The translations under genes were made by a program, and so were the position numbers. Under the pieces are notes generated by a model. The model made no database searches and was not told the DNA's origin. It worked only from the letters and a program-made list of their open reading frames with translations. This document shows positions 1 to 10,399 of a stretch of DNA of 64,000 nucleotides, one piece after another; position 1 is the stretch's first letter; each line of letters begins with the position of its first letter. The DNA lies in contig CM043872.1 of NCBI GenBank assembly GCA_023846275.1, positions 28,572,670 through 28,636,669 of the forward strand, read 5' to 3'. Origin of the DNA: Vanilla planifolia (lineage: Eukaryota; Streptophyta; Magnoliopsida; Asparagales; Orchidaceae).

Positions 1-483
1 GTTGGGGCCATACATGCATAGTTAATTCCTTTTTGGATGTATGTTTTTCCTTATAAATATAATCTTTTAGATTGTTTTTTATTTAGTTAGTTTATAAGTA
101 GTTTTTAATGAATGTGATATGATTCTTAGCTATTGTGATTATGTGATTTCTTAAATATTGAGATAAAAGAAGGCATTAAGAGATGATTTTGATGTCTTAA
201 TATGAAAAATTTATCCTTGTTTTAGAAGATCATACAAACTTAATGAAAAATCTATTCATTAAATGAAATAAATGAATGAAAAATACAATTTTATTCTTAA
301 AATGCAAACAAAATAAAAGAATCCGAATGCACTATTTATTTTCCCCACCATTTAGCTTGACTAGACCTTCCCAACTCAAAAGTTGTTCTACTGTGCTATG
401 AGAAGAAGAATTTTCCACTAATGAAAAACGGTGATAACTACTTAGTGAGAAAACAAGCAATGAACAAGTTATTCGCTAGCATG

Positions 484-1770
484 GGAAGATATTATAATTT
501 ATTTGCATTATTGATACATCATGTTTTGTAGTCAATTTATCATTTTATCTTCTTTCCTTTTATCCAAGTAATAGCATCATTAATTGTTCCCACACTATCT
601 TCTTAGCAGTACGTGCAGACTTTTCGTATCTCAGCTTTTGTCTCTTTTATTCACTTCTCTCCCTCCTTTTCTTCTCCTCCTTGTTTGGTTCTTTTCTTTT
701 GCACCCCTCCTTTTTTTTCTTCTGTCACTCTCTTTTCCTATTCTCCCATAACTCATTCTCATATCTGCACCTTTTCCCCAAGAATGGCTTCACAGGACAT
801 TCTATTTTTTAAATTAGTTAAAATGTAAATTTTATTTTAACTTTGGACAGTTAAATATTATTCAATCTTGAATATGTATTGTATTAATCTCAACGAATAT
901 TCTCAAATGTTGTTAAGCTTGTTAGAATTAAACAATTTTTATTGATTTAATATCTCCATAATTGACGTTCTTGAAACACTATCAAACTATTTCAATGTTA
1001 AACTTGTTAGAATTTTAACAAAGATATTAATAATCACCTAAACTTTTTAATTATATAATCAATTTTACTAATTTTTATTTTACAACGGAAATTAATGATA
1101 TTATAATATTGACCAATTTATTTGATCAATATTTCAGATGGCTCAATAATATCCTAAGTTTGACAACAATATTACAATAGAGTTGTCATAACAAATACAA
1201 TCTAACACATCCAAAACTTTTAAGATTTGATTTACTTTTTACAAGTATCACAAACCATAAAATATATTTTTCTTATAATCATAATATTCCTTGATTACAA
1301 TGAAATCATGCAAGTTATACTTATCTTACCCAGTATCTATTTATTAATTTATTAAATTTATTTATATTTTAAAATTACAAATTATTTATTTTAAATACTA
1401 AAATTAAAAGATAAGTCCTGACAAATTACTTCAGCAGTTACATCAATGCTGTCCCGTAATAAATATCCATGTTCCTAATCTTTTGCCTTTTTGAATAACG
1501 ACATACCTTCAAGAAACAAATTACTTCAGCAGTTGTAAGTCTATACCTGTGGCACGAATAACACGAATAACACACCATACTATTCGAATAACCCGTGTAA
1601 GATTATAGAATTATACGGGAAGATATTATAATCTATTTGATACAATTATCCATGTTGTTTTATGGGCATTTTGATTATATATTTTTAATTTATTGTTTTT
1701 TTATCACAGGAACCGCAATATTAATTGTTCCTACACTATCTTCTTAGCACTACGCGCAGTTTTCATTAGT
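484..1770 (+). repeat. Diverged direct repeat pair of ~150 bp
   Basis: Two stretches in the same orientation, about 484-632 and 1616-1770, share the order of several words: a 'gggaagatattataat' block, a 'ttaattgttcc.acactatcttcttagca' block and a following 'tacg.gcag' word. The copies are 1.13 kb apart and differ by substitutions and indels. This could be an old segmental duplication or two ends of one decayed element. No terminal TG..CA or coding remnant was seen between them, so the origin is open. Confidence 0.6.
1421..1534 (+). repeat. 19-bp exact direct repeat
   Basis: The 19-mer acaaattacttcagcagtt occurs at 1421-1439 and again at 1516-1534, with 76 bp between the copies. It could be a short tandem duplication whose middle has diverged, or flanking duplication left by a small insertion. 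Confidence 0.75.
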
Positions 1771-2574
1771 TAGCAGATAAAAGAGAGCAGTTGCATGCAT
1801 GTGGGCGACCAATGCATTCCCCCCAAACCATCTCAGGTCTCTTCGACAAAGCATCAAGACTTGCACATGCTTTGGTGTTTTAAAAAGGCGTCCACTCTTC
1901 TTTTATTTAATCCATGGCCCAACCTTAAATAAATGTTACCAAAGTTAGGCTTTGTTTCTCGGCATAACAGCATCCGTATAAGTTCAAATCCTTTTCGCAT
2001 TCAACATAAAACACTGTGACAACATTGCCAGAGATTTTATCAAACAGTACTTAGATCTTTTGTGATAAAAAAAAGCTGCACTCTAATAGACTTTGAAACA
2101 GTTGCGACTTATAATTCTGATAAAGCCATGAATTGACCCACCTGAGTTTCACAAACGATCAAATTTAATAAAATTCTTTCACATGCACTCTCTCGTATAT
2201 TTTAGAACCAGACCCACATGGAGCTTCCTCATCTCTTCACATCGAGACGCCCAATTTGTGTCCCTATCCTCTTGTGCTCCGGCAATGGCTACATGCATGT
2301 GCAATGTCCTCTCTTTCTACTCTAAACCAACAAAGAATGCACAATAAAATAATAAAAGTTAGACATTACATTCGTTGGCGAAGCAGCCAAACTACTTGTG
2401 TGGGTATGACTTGGAAAACTATAATGTAATGTATGAGGAATTGAATGCATAGATATTGTGGATCCTCAACCGCTGAAGGATAGAATGCTCCTCCATGCCA
2501 TGTTCCCCTTCGGGCCAAAAACAAGCCTTGTGATGTCATCACCATGTTCCTTTTGGACCATCCCCTCCCAATTA

Positions 2575-2582
2575 TATATAAA
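2575..2582 (+). promoter_or_regulatory. Candidate TATA box of the ERF gene
   Basis: TATATAAA lies about 60 bp before the ATG at 2643, a spacing that allows a short 5' leader. AT-rich sequence makes chance TATA-like words common, so the support is position only. Confidence 0.4.
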
Positions 2583-2642
2583 TCTTAAGAAACCATCAGT
2601 TACTTGTCTTCCTGGAACGGACAAGACCTGTTGAAGAGATCG

Positions 2643-3196
2643 ATGCCTAAGTTGCAAAGATACAGAGGAGTGAGGCAGAGACATTGGGGCTCATGGGTTT
2701 CAGAAATCAGGCACCCATTGCTGTAAATTAAATTAAACTTCTTCTTACATCTTCTTCTGAAAATTTTCTTTCGGATGGATCAAATTTTTAAATGGAATTG
2801 CTCCTGAACCTAATCGTGCTTTGCAGAAAAACAAGAATTTGGCTTGGGACGTTCGAAACCGCAGAGGATGCGGCCAGGGCGTATGACGAGGCTGCAAGGC
2901 TCATGTGTGGCCCTAGAGCAAGAACCAACTTCCCACCAAACTGGAACAATGGATCGGCCCTGTCACCGAGCCTGGTGGCGAAGCTGGAGAAATGCTGCGT
3001 TGGAGTTGTTGCTTCACAACAAGAGATGAAGAGTAACGCCAACGCAAGCAATGAAGAAATGGATTGCATGAATGATGATGAATTTATCCAGGAAATGATA
3101 GAGGAACTGAGATATTATGGATCTGTGGAGATATCATCTTCCTCTTCTTATTCTTCTTCTTCTTCTTCTAACTCGTGTTCCAATCCAACCCCCTAG
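2643..3196 (+). CDS. ERF003: AP2/ERF transcription factor, ERF003-like (two exons)
   Basis: Nuclear DNA-binding transcription factor of the ERF family. Exon 1 is 2643-2722 and exon 2 is 2827-3196, with a 104-bp GT-AG intron; together they encode 149 residues. The AP2 domain covers about residues 6-64, starting [16 protein letters not shown] and continuing [19 protein letters not shown] and GPRARTNFP. The intron interrupts the domain just after RHPLL, the position I know from the SHINE/ERF003 group. The C-terminus carries [13 protein letters not shown], close to the conserved tail of Arabidopsis ERF003, then a Ser-rich run encoded by a TCT/TCC tract. Family knowledge points to organ growth or cuticle-related regulation, but no target can be read here. 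The start is the only ATG giving the family's short leader before YRGVRQ. A SHINE paralogue is the main alternative; the [10 protein letters not shown] and [11 protein letters not shown] words favour ERF003. Confidence 0.9.
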
Positions 3197-3199
3197 TTT

Positions 3200-4302
3200 A
3201 AGAGGCTTTATAAGCTTTCGTCTTTGTACAGGGTATAGAAGAGACCGAGGGGTTTTTAGTATTAATTACCCGTTATTTTGTATTGGGTATTGCTTAGCCA
3301 GTGTCGAGAATTCCCTTAATGAATCGTTTTTCCATTAAAAAAAAAACTATCAAGGGTTTCCAAGGCCTTCATGCTGGGTGGCCGAACCAGAAGAAAGAAT
3401 AAAGCACACTAGTCAAGAGTATGCAAAAGATCACCTCAATAACTATGCTCAACATCGCTTCAGGAATCAACCACTACATGCTTGCCAACTGCTAAAAAGC
3501 TATAGCGATTCCAAAAGAGTTATTCTATTATCACATGCTGATGAATAGTAGGAAGTTCATGTGATATTATTCCTCAATTTTAAAGAAATATAGTTTATAA
3601 GGCCTATCTATTTAGATTATCAAGATTCCAAAAATAAAATAATCCCATAAAATTACTAATAGCCTCATTGAAGAACAATGAACAAGGTATCAATATAGCT
3701 CACGCTAACATTTCTCCCAACTAAATAGTGGTAGAATTGACAGCACTGTGCAAGGAAATGACAAGAACTACATATATGGCCGACCTGAATATAAATGCTC
3801 AACTAAAAATATTTAGTTCAATGACATTGCTTATAACTTAATGGTATTAATCAAATTTGAGTTTGATTTGATAACATATTTGTATTACTTTGTATCTCAC
3901 ATTGAGTGTCAAACATATTGATATTAAAAAGAATTGTTAGACAGCATTGAATCAAACAAAATCAAAATTTTGACAGATTTCATATAAACTTGACATGTAA
4001 TTTGGTACTGAGATCTTGATGGTTATAAACTGAGTAGATAGAGATAAACGACTACAGAGCAGTGTAATTTTACTGATAGCTTCGCTTGCTCACAGTAGCT
4101 AAACGGGCAAGTTAAATTCTTGCATTACAATAACCGAATCCCATATTGTGCCGATTAAATGTGTTCATGTAAACAATTAACATCAATTTGTAGAAGATAT
4201 CTTATGCTAAAAAAGATAAAGCGTTAACAGCAGTCCAAACCTCCAACCTCCAATTAACTTGAGTCTGTTTCTGAGGCCCTTCATGCTGAAGTTTTTCACA
4301 AT
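3200..4302. other. Region between the ERF and SNU13 3' ends
   Basis: Contains the 3' untranslated sequence of the ERF gene, including an A-run near 3338, and at the far end the 3' untranslated sequence of SNU13 on the other strand. The two genes are convergent. No further gene is seen. Confidence 0.6.
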
Positions 4303-7300
4303 TCAGATAAGAAGCTTCTCGATGGCATCCTGAAAATCACAGAAATTATAACCCTTGAATCATATCAAAAGTTCAAGCAAACAAGAAAAAAATGACATTC
4401 TTATCTCTTTAAAGGGGTAAAATTAAAGAATTTACAAGTCACATTAAGCTGCAGGATTTGTGATTTCAATTGGCTGCCCTCGTTGCTTGTCACCGAGCAA
4501 GCAATTACTAGTCTTGTAACCCCACAGGCTCTACCAAGAGCTTGCTTTGAAGGAACAAAAACGTAAGGTACGTTCTGCAATCATAAGAACAAGCAACATT
4601 ATTAAAAAATTTGTAAGCAGAAGACAGTGAGACACGAGAACCCTAATCATCAAAATGCTATGTCAGCTGAGTTGTAAAAGAGCAAGAGACCTTTTTCTGT
4701 TGAGAAAGTACAAACATTAATTTCAATATTTTCTTTGGCTTTGATAAAACGAGTAAACTGACATAATTAGGAACTAAAAAAAAGTGGCTAAAAATTTTTT
4801 ACTGAATTTCATTTTTTATTAATGAATTTTTTTATTCAAAACGAAATATCATTATATAAACTTTTTGTAGATGATATAATACACATTGGCAAGACCATGA
4901 GAAAAACTAAAATTTTATATATAACATGTAAGTTTAAGCATGATAAGATTTTTTATTTGAAAAGAAATATCATGATATATACTTTTTGTAGATGATATAA
5001 TATACATTGCCAATACTAGGAGAAAAACTAAAATTTTGTAAAATAAAATGCAAGTTTAAGTACAATAAGTTTTTAAATGATGTGATTAAAATTCGTAATA
5101 ATAAAATATTTAAGAATTAGATATTTCTTTATTTTGAATCATTACAAAATGATGAAGACATTAATAGAAACATCACTAATGTGACTGGACAGATTAAATG
5201 ATACAGAAGAGTGACTCAAGCATCATGTGCAATTGAAAAATCAAATTATACATAAAAGATAAGTTCAAAGAGATTTCAACAAAACCAATAATATTATTTG
5301 ATATTAAATAATATTAAAATATACAAATTGAATGAGTTATAGATATGAATAAATGGCTAAATTCCAAAACAATGTTGTTAAACAAAAATGGTGAAAGTTT
5401 AGTATAGCATTTATTCAAAAAAAGCTTATAAAGAGTCGGCTTTGATGATTTTAGACTAGATATGTAGAGCACTTATCATTCTTGTTAAAAGAATGGTAAT
5501 TGAAAATTTTCTCCAATGAATAAAGATTACAAACTAAGGTATGATGAGAAGATCCTACAAAAGGTTAGGTATGCTTGATTTTTAAGAGAGACGTGAGTTT
5601 TGGGAACAAGGATTGCAAACCTTTTAAGAAATCTAAGAGTACATAAAGTATACCTATAAGAATTAGTGACTAATTAAATCGATAAGAGGCATTTAATTAA
5701 ATACAAAAGAACAAGTACTTTTTTTATTCAAAATGAGGCAAAAATCTTACAAAATGTCAAACAGATGCTCCTCACGGAGGATCAAACATGAAGTTCGACA
5801 ACAAAAGTTTGAGAAGGGGCTTGGGGAGGGGCACCCCCCACCCCCAAGCAAAATCAGAGTAGCAGGCAGCGTGCGCAACCCAATCAGCTGGCACATTCCC
5901 CTCTCTGTAAATGTGCGATAATCTAAGTGCCTTAAGCTCCGCGCGCGCTTGATAGCCTCAACAAAGAAACCTTCCACAGGCGGGTGCGAGATGAGCGTGC
6001 GCACCTCCTGAAGCGCCGACAGTGAATCCGTTTGAATCTCCACTGAGTGATACTGGGAGAGGGTGTCCCTTAGCAAATCAAGAGCCTCAAGCACTGCCTG
6101 AACCTCCATAGCTTCGCCCGCCTGTGAGACGACTCTTCTTCCAACCACCAATAAAGGCTTCCCCCTGTAGTCCCTCACCACCTGGCCAAGCCCAGCGATA
6201 TCCTCCCCAACAGCAGCGTCACAATTCACTTTTATCCATCCAATTGGGGGGGGGGACCCACATATGGGCTACAAGCAGTTCAGAGGAGCTGCATGGGTTC
6301 CCGCTGGACATAGATGGGTACAAGTTGCGATGCTTTGCTGCTGTAATTACCTCAATCTTTATCTTGCGCAAAATAGTGTAGCAATTGGGCACGACATCAT
6401 TGTGCCTCTTAGCATTCCTTCTCTCCCATATGTAGTATATAATGGTAGCCAATGTAGCAGCATGCATCACGTTGTCCCCGCGTCTCGCCCCCGACGAACC
6501 CACGAACTCTAGAAACCGCTGCAGAAACGGCAGCGCACCACCCGCTCCCTGAGGAAATCCGAGCGAGGCCACGGCCTCACGCACTTGACAGTCGCCCCAA
6601 AGCTCCTGCGCGCGCGGGCACTCCCATACAAAATGCAGCGTAGACTCCTCGGCATTTCACCCCCACGTGCACCCACTGCACTCAAGCAGCCTTCTCCGTG
6701 CCATCCAAACAGTCGTAGGGAGATGATACCCCACCAAGCGTCACAGGAAGATGCGCACCCTCGGCAGCACTCTAGTTTCCATATCCCCCTCATCTGTTCC
6801 GAAATTGCATGCAAATCGAGTATTATGGCTTTTAAAAAAAATGAATAAGTGCCTGAATAACTAGTTTTGATATTTGGATACTATAACAAAAATGATTTTA
6901 AAATGAATTAAAAAAACTCAAGGTATTCTGATACTACTTAAAAATAAAACAAATACTCTTCCAAATAATATTGCAAAACAAATCGATACCCACTCACATG
7001 GAACTACTACATAATAATATGTGAGTACTAAAAGAATAGTACTCAAGAACTTTTTTACCAAATAGCATCGTGTTATACAAATAAACCATATAACAAATCA
7101 TGATGTGTTAAAAGCTCTTTTTAAAAAAAATTAAACCATACAACAGCACTTTCCAAAGGAAAGTTTTCTTAAGACGTGCAAGAATTCAAACTTAGCCATA
7201 GACATTGTAGTTGATAAAAATGACAAAAAATTTATCATAGAAAACATTTTAAACCGAGGAAAAAATGATGTTGCAACAAGCTGGCAAGAATTAAGCTGTC

Positions 7301-10300
7301 ATAAGTATATCTTCTGAACTGAAAAACTTTAACAGCCAATGAAGTAGGTATGAAAAATAAATATGAATGAGAGAGAGAGGAAGCTAATCCTTCGAACTTG
7401 GATAGCAATCATCCCTTTACAAACATTGAGCTCCTCTAATGCTATAATAAACCAGTCTAATTCAATAAATAATATAATTATTGCAACCAATACAGCTGTC
7501 TTAGGTCAATATTTGATGCTCATTTCTATGTGCATAGCTGCAAGTGTTAAAAGTCCATTGCACGTTCTCTTATCTTTTGATTTTGAGCCATTGTACAATG
7601 ATCAATTCTCTTATCGATGCAGATTACTCAAAATATGCATTTACTAGGTAAACAATCTTGCTTTAAAAGAACGACACTTGAAATATTTAACTAAAATAAA
7701 AAACCTTTGTACTTAAACTCCAATTAGAGTAAAGCATCATTAATAGCTGTATCATAGTGATTTTCCTCCACCAATACATCTATATTAGCCAGTAAGAGCC
7801 AGCAAAATATCCTGTTCACTACAAGAAGGGGAAATGTGTATATCACGTCAGAGTTATCTATGTAACGTTCTTCGATGATCTCATGCCATTCCTTGATATA
7901 TTTATAGGTTTGTGTCATCATGCAAATATGATACTAACTAATTTTTTGAAAAATGGATATATTAGAATTTCAAAAAAGTTAATTAAATAACACTTGAATG
8001 GCTTAGATTTTCATGTCAATTGTGGGAAGTCAAACTAATTATTCATGCTTGTCAAAGAAGTCACAATCAAATAAATTCCTTCGAAAACACGAAAATTACA
8101 CATGAATCTAGTATAAATAGGATGAGAGGAGAGACAAAAGTTATCGTCTTCCTCAAAAACGCTTCATGCTTCGTTTTCTTCAACAATCATCTTTCTTGAA
8201 TGGCATCCATGTTTGGTTGGTTTTCCTTTATTTAATCAAGAAAAGTGCCTTCGAAGATATATCCCAAGGGTCATAGATCAATAACAAAGAAGATTTGAAT
8301 TGAAGAAACAGGCCAATCAGCAATTGAAAGAGTTCTAGAGGTCTCAAACAAAACACTTGAGGTTCATGAACCTGCTTCCCAAATATCCACAGCAAATTTG
8401 TGTTTAGATTACCCAACAGAATCTCAAAGCCCTCTGATCAAAGAAGGGGCAATTGCAAGGGACCTCAATTCTTCAAACACTCAAGCACCTGTTTTAGCAA
8501 GATAGAGTTTGATCTTCAGCAAATGGTCACTAGATTTATAAGTGAATATTGTCTCACTCTTAGATCACTTCCAAAATATGAGCTTACTAATGTTGGTGAA
8601 GAAGAAGAGGCTCGTTCATAGATTTCAACTCCAAAAATGAAAGGGAATGAAATAAGACAAGAGTATTAGAATGTTGAGGAAGCACGATCAAGGATAGGAA
8701 GATAATCATGATAGAAGGCATACAAGAAAGAGGGAGGATGGGTGGCTAATAAAATAGGAAATAAAAAAAGAACTAGGAGAAGGGATCATTTTGAAGAACA
8801 AGATTGAGAGGAGCATGGAGACCTATATGGTGAATTCGAACTTAGACTATGGTAGAAGGAATTAAGATAAAGACAAAAAACATTCATTTAGATATGATTG
8901 TGACATGCGTTAAAAGAGCTAGCACAAGCCTTCCTAATGATCCAATGAATTGTCTATGAGGTCTTCTCGCCCCGAGTCATGATAGAAAACCTTGTTTTTT
9001 GAGTCACAATAGCAAACATTGAAGCATCAAAACAACAAAGAGCTAAGAAAAAAATGAAAAAAAGAGAGTTTTTGTTACAAGAAGATTTGAATTCTCCACG
9101 TTTCTCTTCAAGAAGTTCTGAATTCACAAAATTCTGAATAACAGAGTTCTAAATAACTTCAATAATCATTCTTACTCCTTCATATAGATATTTAGATATA
9201 ATATTTTATTAAAAAATACATAATATTTTACTTTCTAAAAGAAACATACAATTTTGGTCAAAATCATACATTTTCAAAAATTTCATGCCCCAAGCAACTA
9301 GGCCACCCACGCTGGAGCCTTGTTCATGCGCACTTTATGAGAAAGCATATTTTATTTACACTCATAAGAAAAATTATATTTTATGCATACTATAAATGTA
9401 CAAGTATAAACAAATCTCAAATTAATATACTTATAATAAATGAAATATACTTTATAGGTGTTAACATAAAATACACCAACATGAAAAATCAAAATAAATA
9501 TATGTTCAGCTTTTAGTATTTTAAAAAACATGGGATAAAAAAAGTACACTTTTATGTATACTAACAAATCTAAGAAAATAAGATAAACTTTTTCTATACT
9601 TTTGCAAGCAAGAAAATTATATTTGGTAACACTAAATCAAACACAGCACAACAATTCAGAAACATATCTCAAGTAAAAAATGGCTATAGCGTATGATTCA
9701 GATAGTACACTTGGCATACATAATGAAAATTCCAAGGAATAGCCCACAACAAATGAATAAAGTTTCAAAGCAGGAAGCAACACATGTGTTCTTAGCATAA
9801 GAGGTTATCCACACTTAAAAAACAAAATGGAAAATTCTTTGCGTACTATAAATGGAAAAAAAGTGAAAAAGCTTCACAAAGGTATGTAATTTTGCCTCTC
9901 ATAGGGATAGACGACAGGAATGGTTACAAAATAATAAGTTACCTTGTCCTCTGCCAGTAAGGGGAGGTGGAGAAGTATTTCCAGCGGCTCCGTATCCGCC
10001 GCCATGACAACAAACTCCGAAATTCCTCTGTTGAGAGTTTTTGTTGCTGTGGATAGACCAAAGCCAAAGATTCAATTTCCACATGGATTAGTCAATACTA
10101 AACACAAGTAAACATATATTAGGGATTGAAAACCTTCATTGGCACCCTTCTTCAATTGCTTGTAGTTGGCCGCTTGCTGTATGAAGTCGAGGATGGTAAT
10201 GGTCAGCTGGGCGTCCGCCAAAGGATAAGCCTTAGGATTAACCTGCTCGCTCTAACGAACAGAAAAATGAACAAGAACCAACGCATTATGATTCAGAGAT

Positions 10301-10368
10301 AACCAGCGGTACAAGAAGAAAAGGAAATGGGTGAGAAGATTGATAGAGAACGGAACCATCCCAACCAT
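4303..10368 (-). CDS. SNU13: SNU13 / NHP2L1 (15.5K) RNA-binding protein, five exons
   Basis: L7Ae-family protein that binds the kink-turn of U4 snRNA and box C/D snoRNAs; acts in the nucleus and nucleolus. Exons on the minus strand: 10368-10366 (ATG only, inferred), 10251-10134, 10046-9943, 4574-4443, 4329-4303. Introns are 114, 87, 5368 and 113 bp, all GT-AG, and all phases agree. The product is 127 residues; human SNU13 is 128. Landmarks are [33 protein letters not shown] (the RNA-binding core), [33 protein letters not shown] and the end DAIEKLLI. An in-frame TAG sits directly before the exon-2 codon AGC, so a splice acceptor is required there. The ATG at 10368 joins in frame and has a good context; a second ATG followed by GT at 10359 is an alternative. 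Intron 3 holds a LINE remnant and other repeats. The exon reading frame is intact. Confidence 0.93.
4827..5068 (-). repeat. Two-copy tandem repeat, ~121-bp unit
   Basis: Unit 1 (about 4827-4947) and unit 2 (about 4948-5068) share the ordered words gaaatatcat, actttttgtagatgatataat, gagaaaaactaaaatttt and caagtttaag/gtaagtttaag at a constant offset of about 121 bp. The repeat lies inside SNU13 intron 3. It encodes nothing visible. Confidence 0.8.
5718..6835 (-). mobile_element. 5'-truncated LINE remnant (zf-RVT + RNase H end)
   Basis: On the minus strand, 6814 down to about 6540 gives the zinc-binding segment that follows reverse transcriptase in plant L1-type LINEs (RVRIFL, then LPTTVW, then a Cys/His finger ending [13 protein letters not shown]). 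Two of its codons are TGA stops, one where the usual FLWRL tryptophan would be and one where a finger cysteine would be. Then 6229 down to about 5800 gives an RNase H-like domain ([33 protein letters not shown]). A frame change separates the two parts. A short A-run (T-run on +, 5718-5725) marks the 3' end. The endonuclease and reverse transcriptase domains are absent. It sits in SNU13 intron 3 in the sense direction. No clear target-site duplication was found. It is a dead copy, richer in GC than its surroundings. Confidence 0.88.
6840..8110. other. SNU13 intron 3, unassigned AT-rich part
   Basis: No coding domain or element end was recognised. Short open frames (for example 7363-7647 on +) look like chance. 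Confidence 0.5.
8200..8621 (+). pseudogene. Unassigned coding-like block inside SNU13 intron 3
   Basis: I do not recognise this block. On the plus strand a TATAAATA word near 8113 is followed by an ATG at 8200. The frame from that ATG contains two early stops and then an open stretch from about 8320 to 8508 with a balanced, non-low-complexity composition. A second frame continues it to a stop at 8621 (words such as [15 protein letters not shown] and [11 protein letters not shown]). Downstream, 8640-8960 is rich in Arg/Glu codons. It could be a decayed retroelement gag or a captured gene fragment; it is antisense to SNU13. It is not functional as it stands because of the stops and the frame change. 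Confidence 0.3.
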
Positions 10369-10399
10369 TTCGTCAATGCAACACTGACAACTAGGAGAC

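Larger units (their letters stand above)
1..2570. other. Intergenic region upstream of the ERF gene
   Basis: AT-rich sequence with no supportable gene. A pyrimidine-rich stretch near 613-828 stays open in one frame, but its product is low-complexity Ser/Phe/Pro and matches nothing I recognise. The stretch contains a degenerate direct repeat pair (484-632 and 1616-1770) and a short 19-bp direct repeat (1421-1439 and 1516-1534), listed separately. It probably includes the distal promoter of the ERF gene that starts at 2643. Confidence 0.6.

Noticed and set aside
613..828. Open frame of about 71 codons, plus strand
   Set aside because: Composition is Ser/Phe/Pro low-complexity from a pyrimidine-rich tract; no domain, no supporting context.
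2466..3069. Minus-strand open frames across the ERF gene
   Set aside because: Both are antisense shadows of the AP2 exons.
5718..6845. Target-site duplication for the LINE remnant
   Set aside because: Flanks near 5710 and 6835 share only short A-rich words; not distinguishable from chance.
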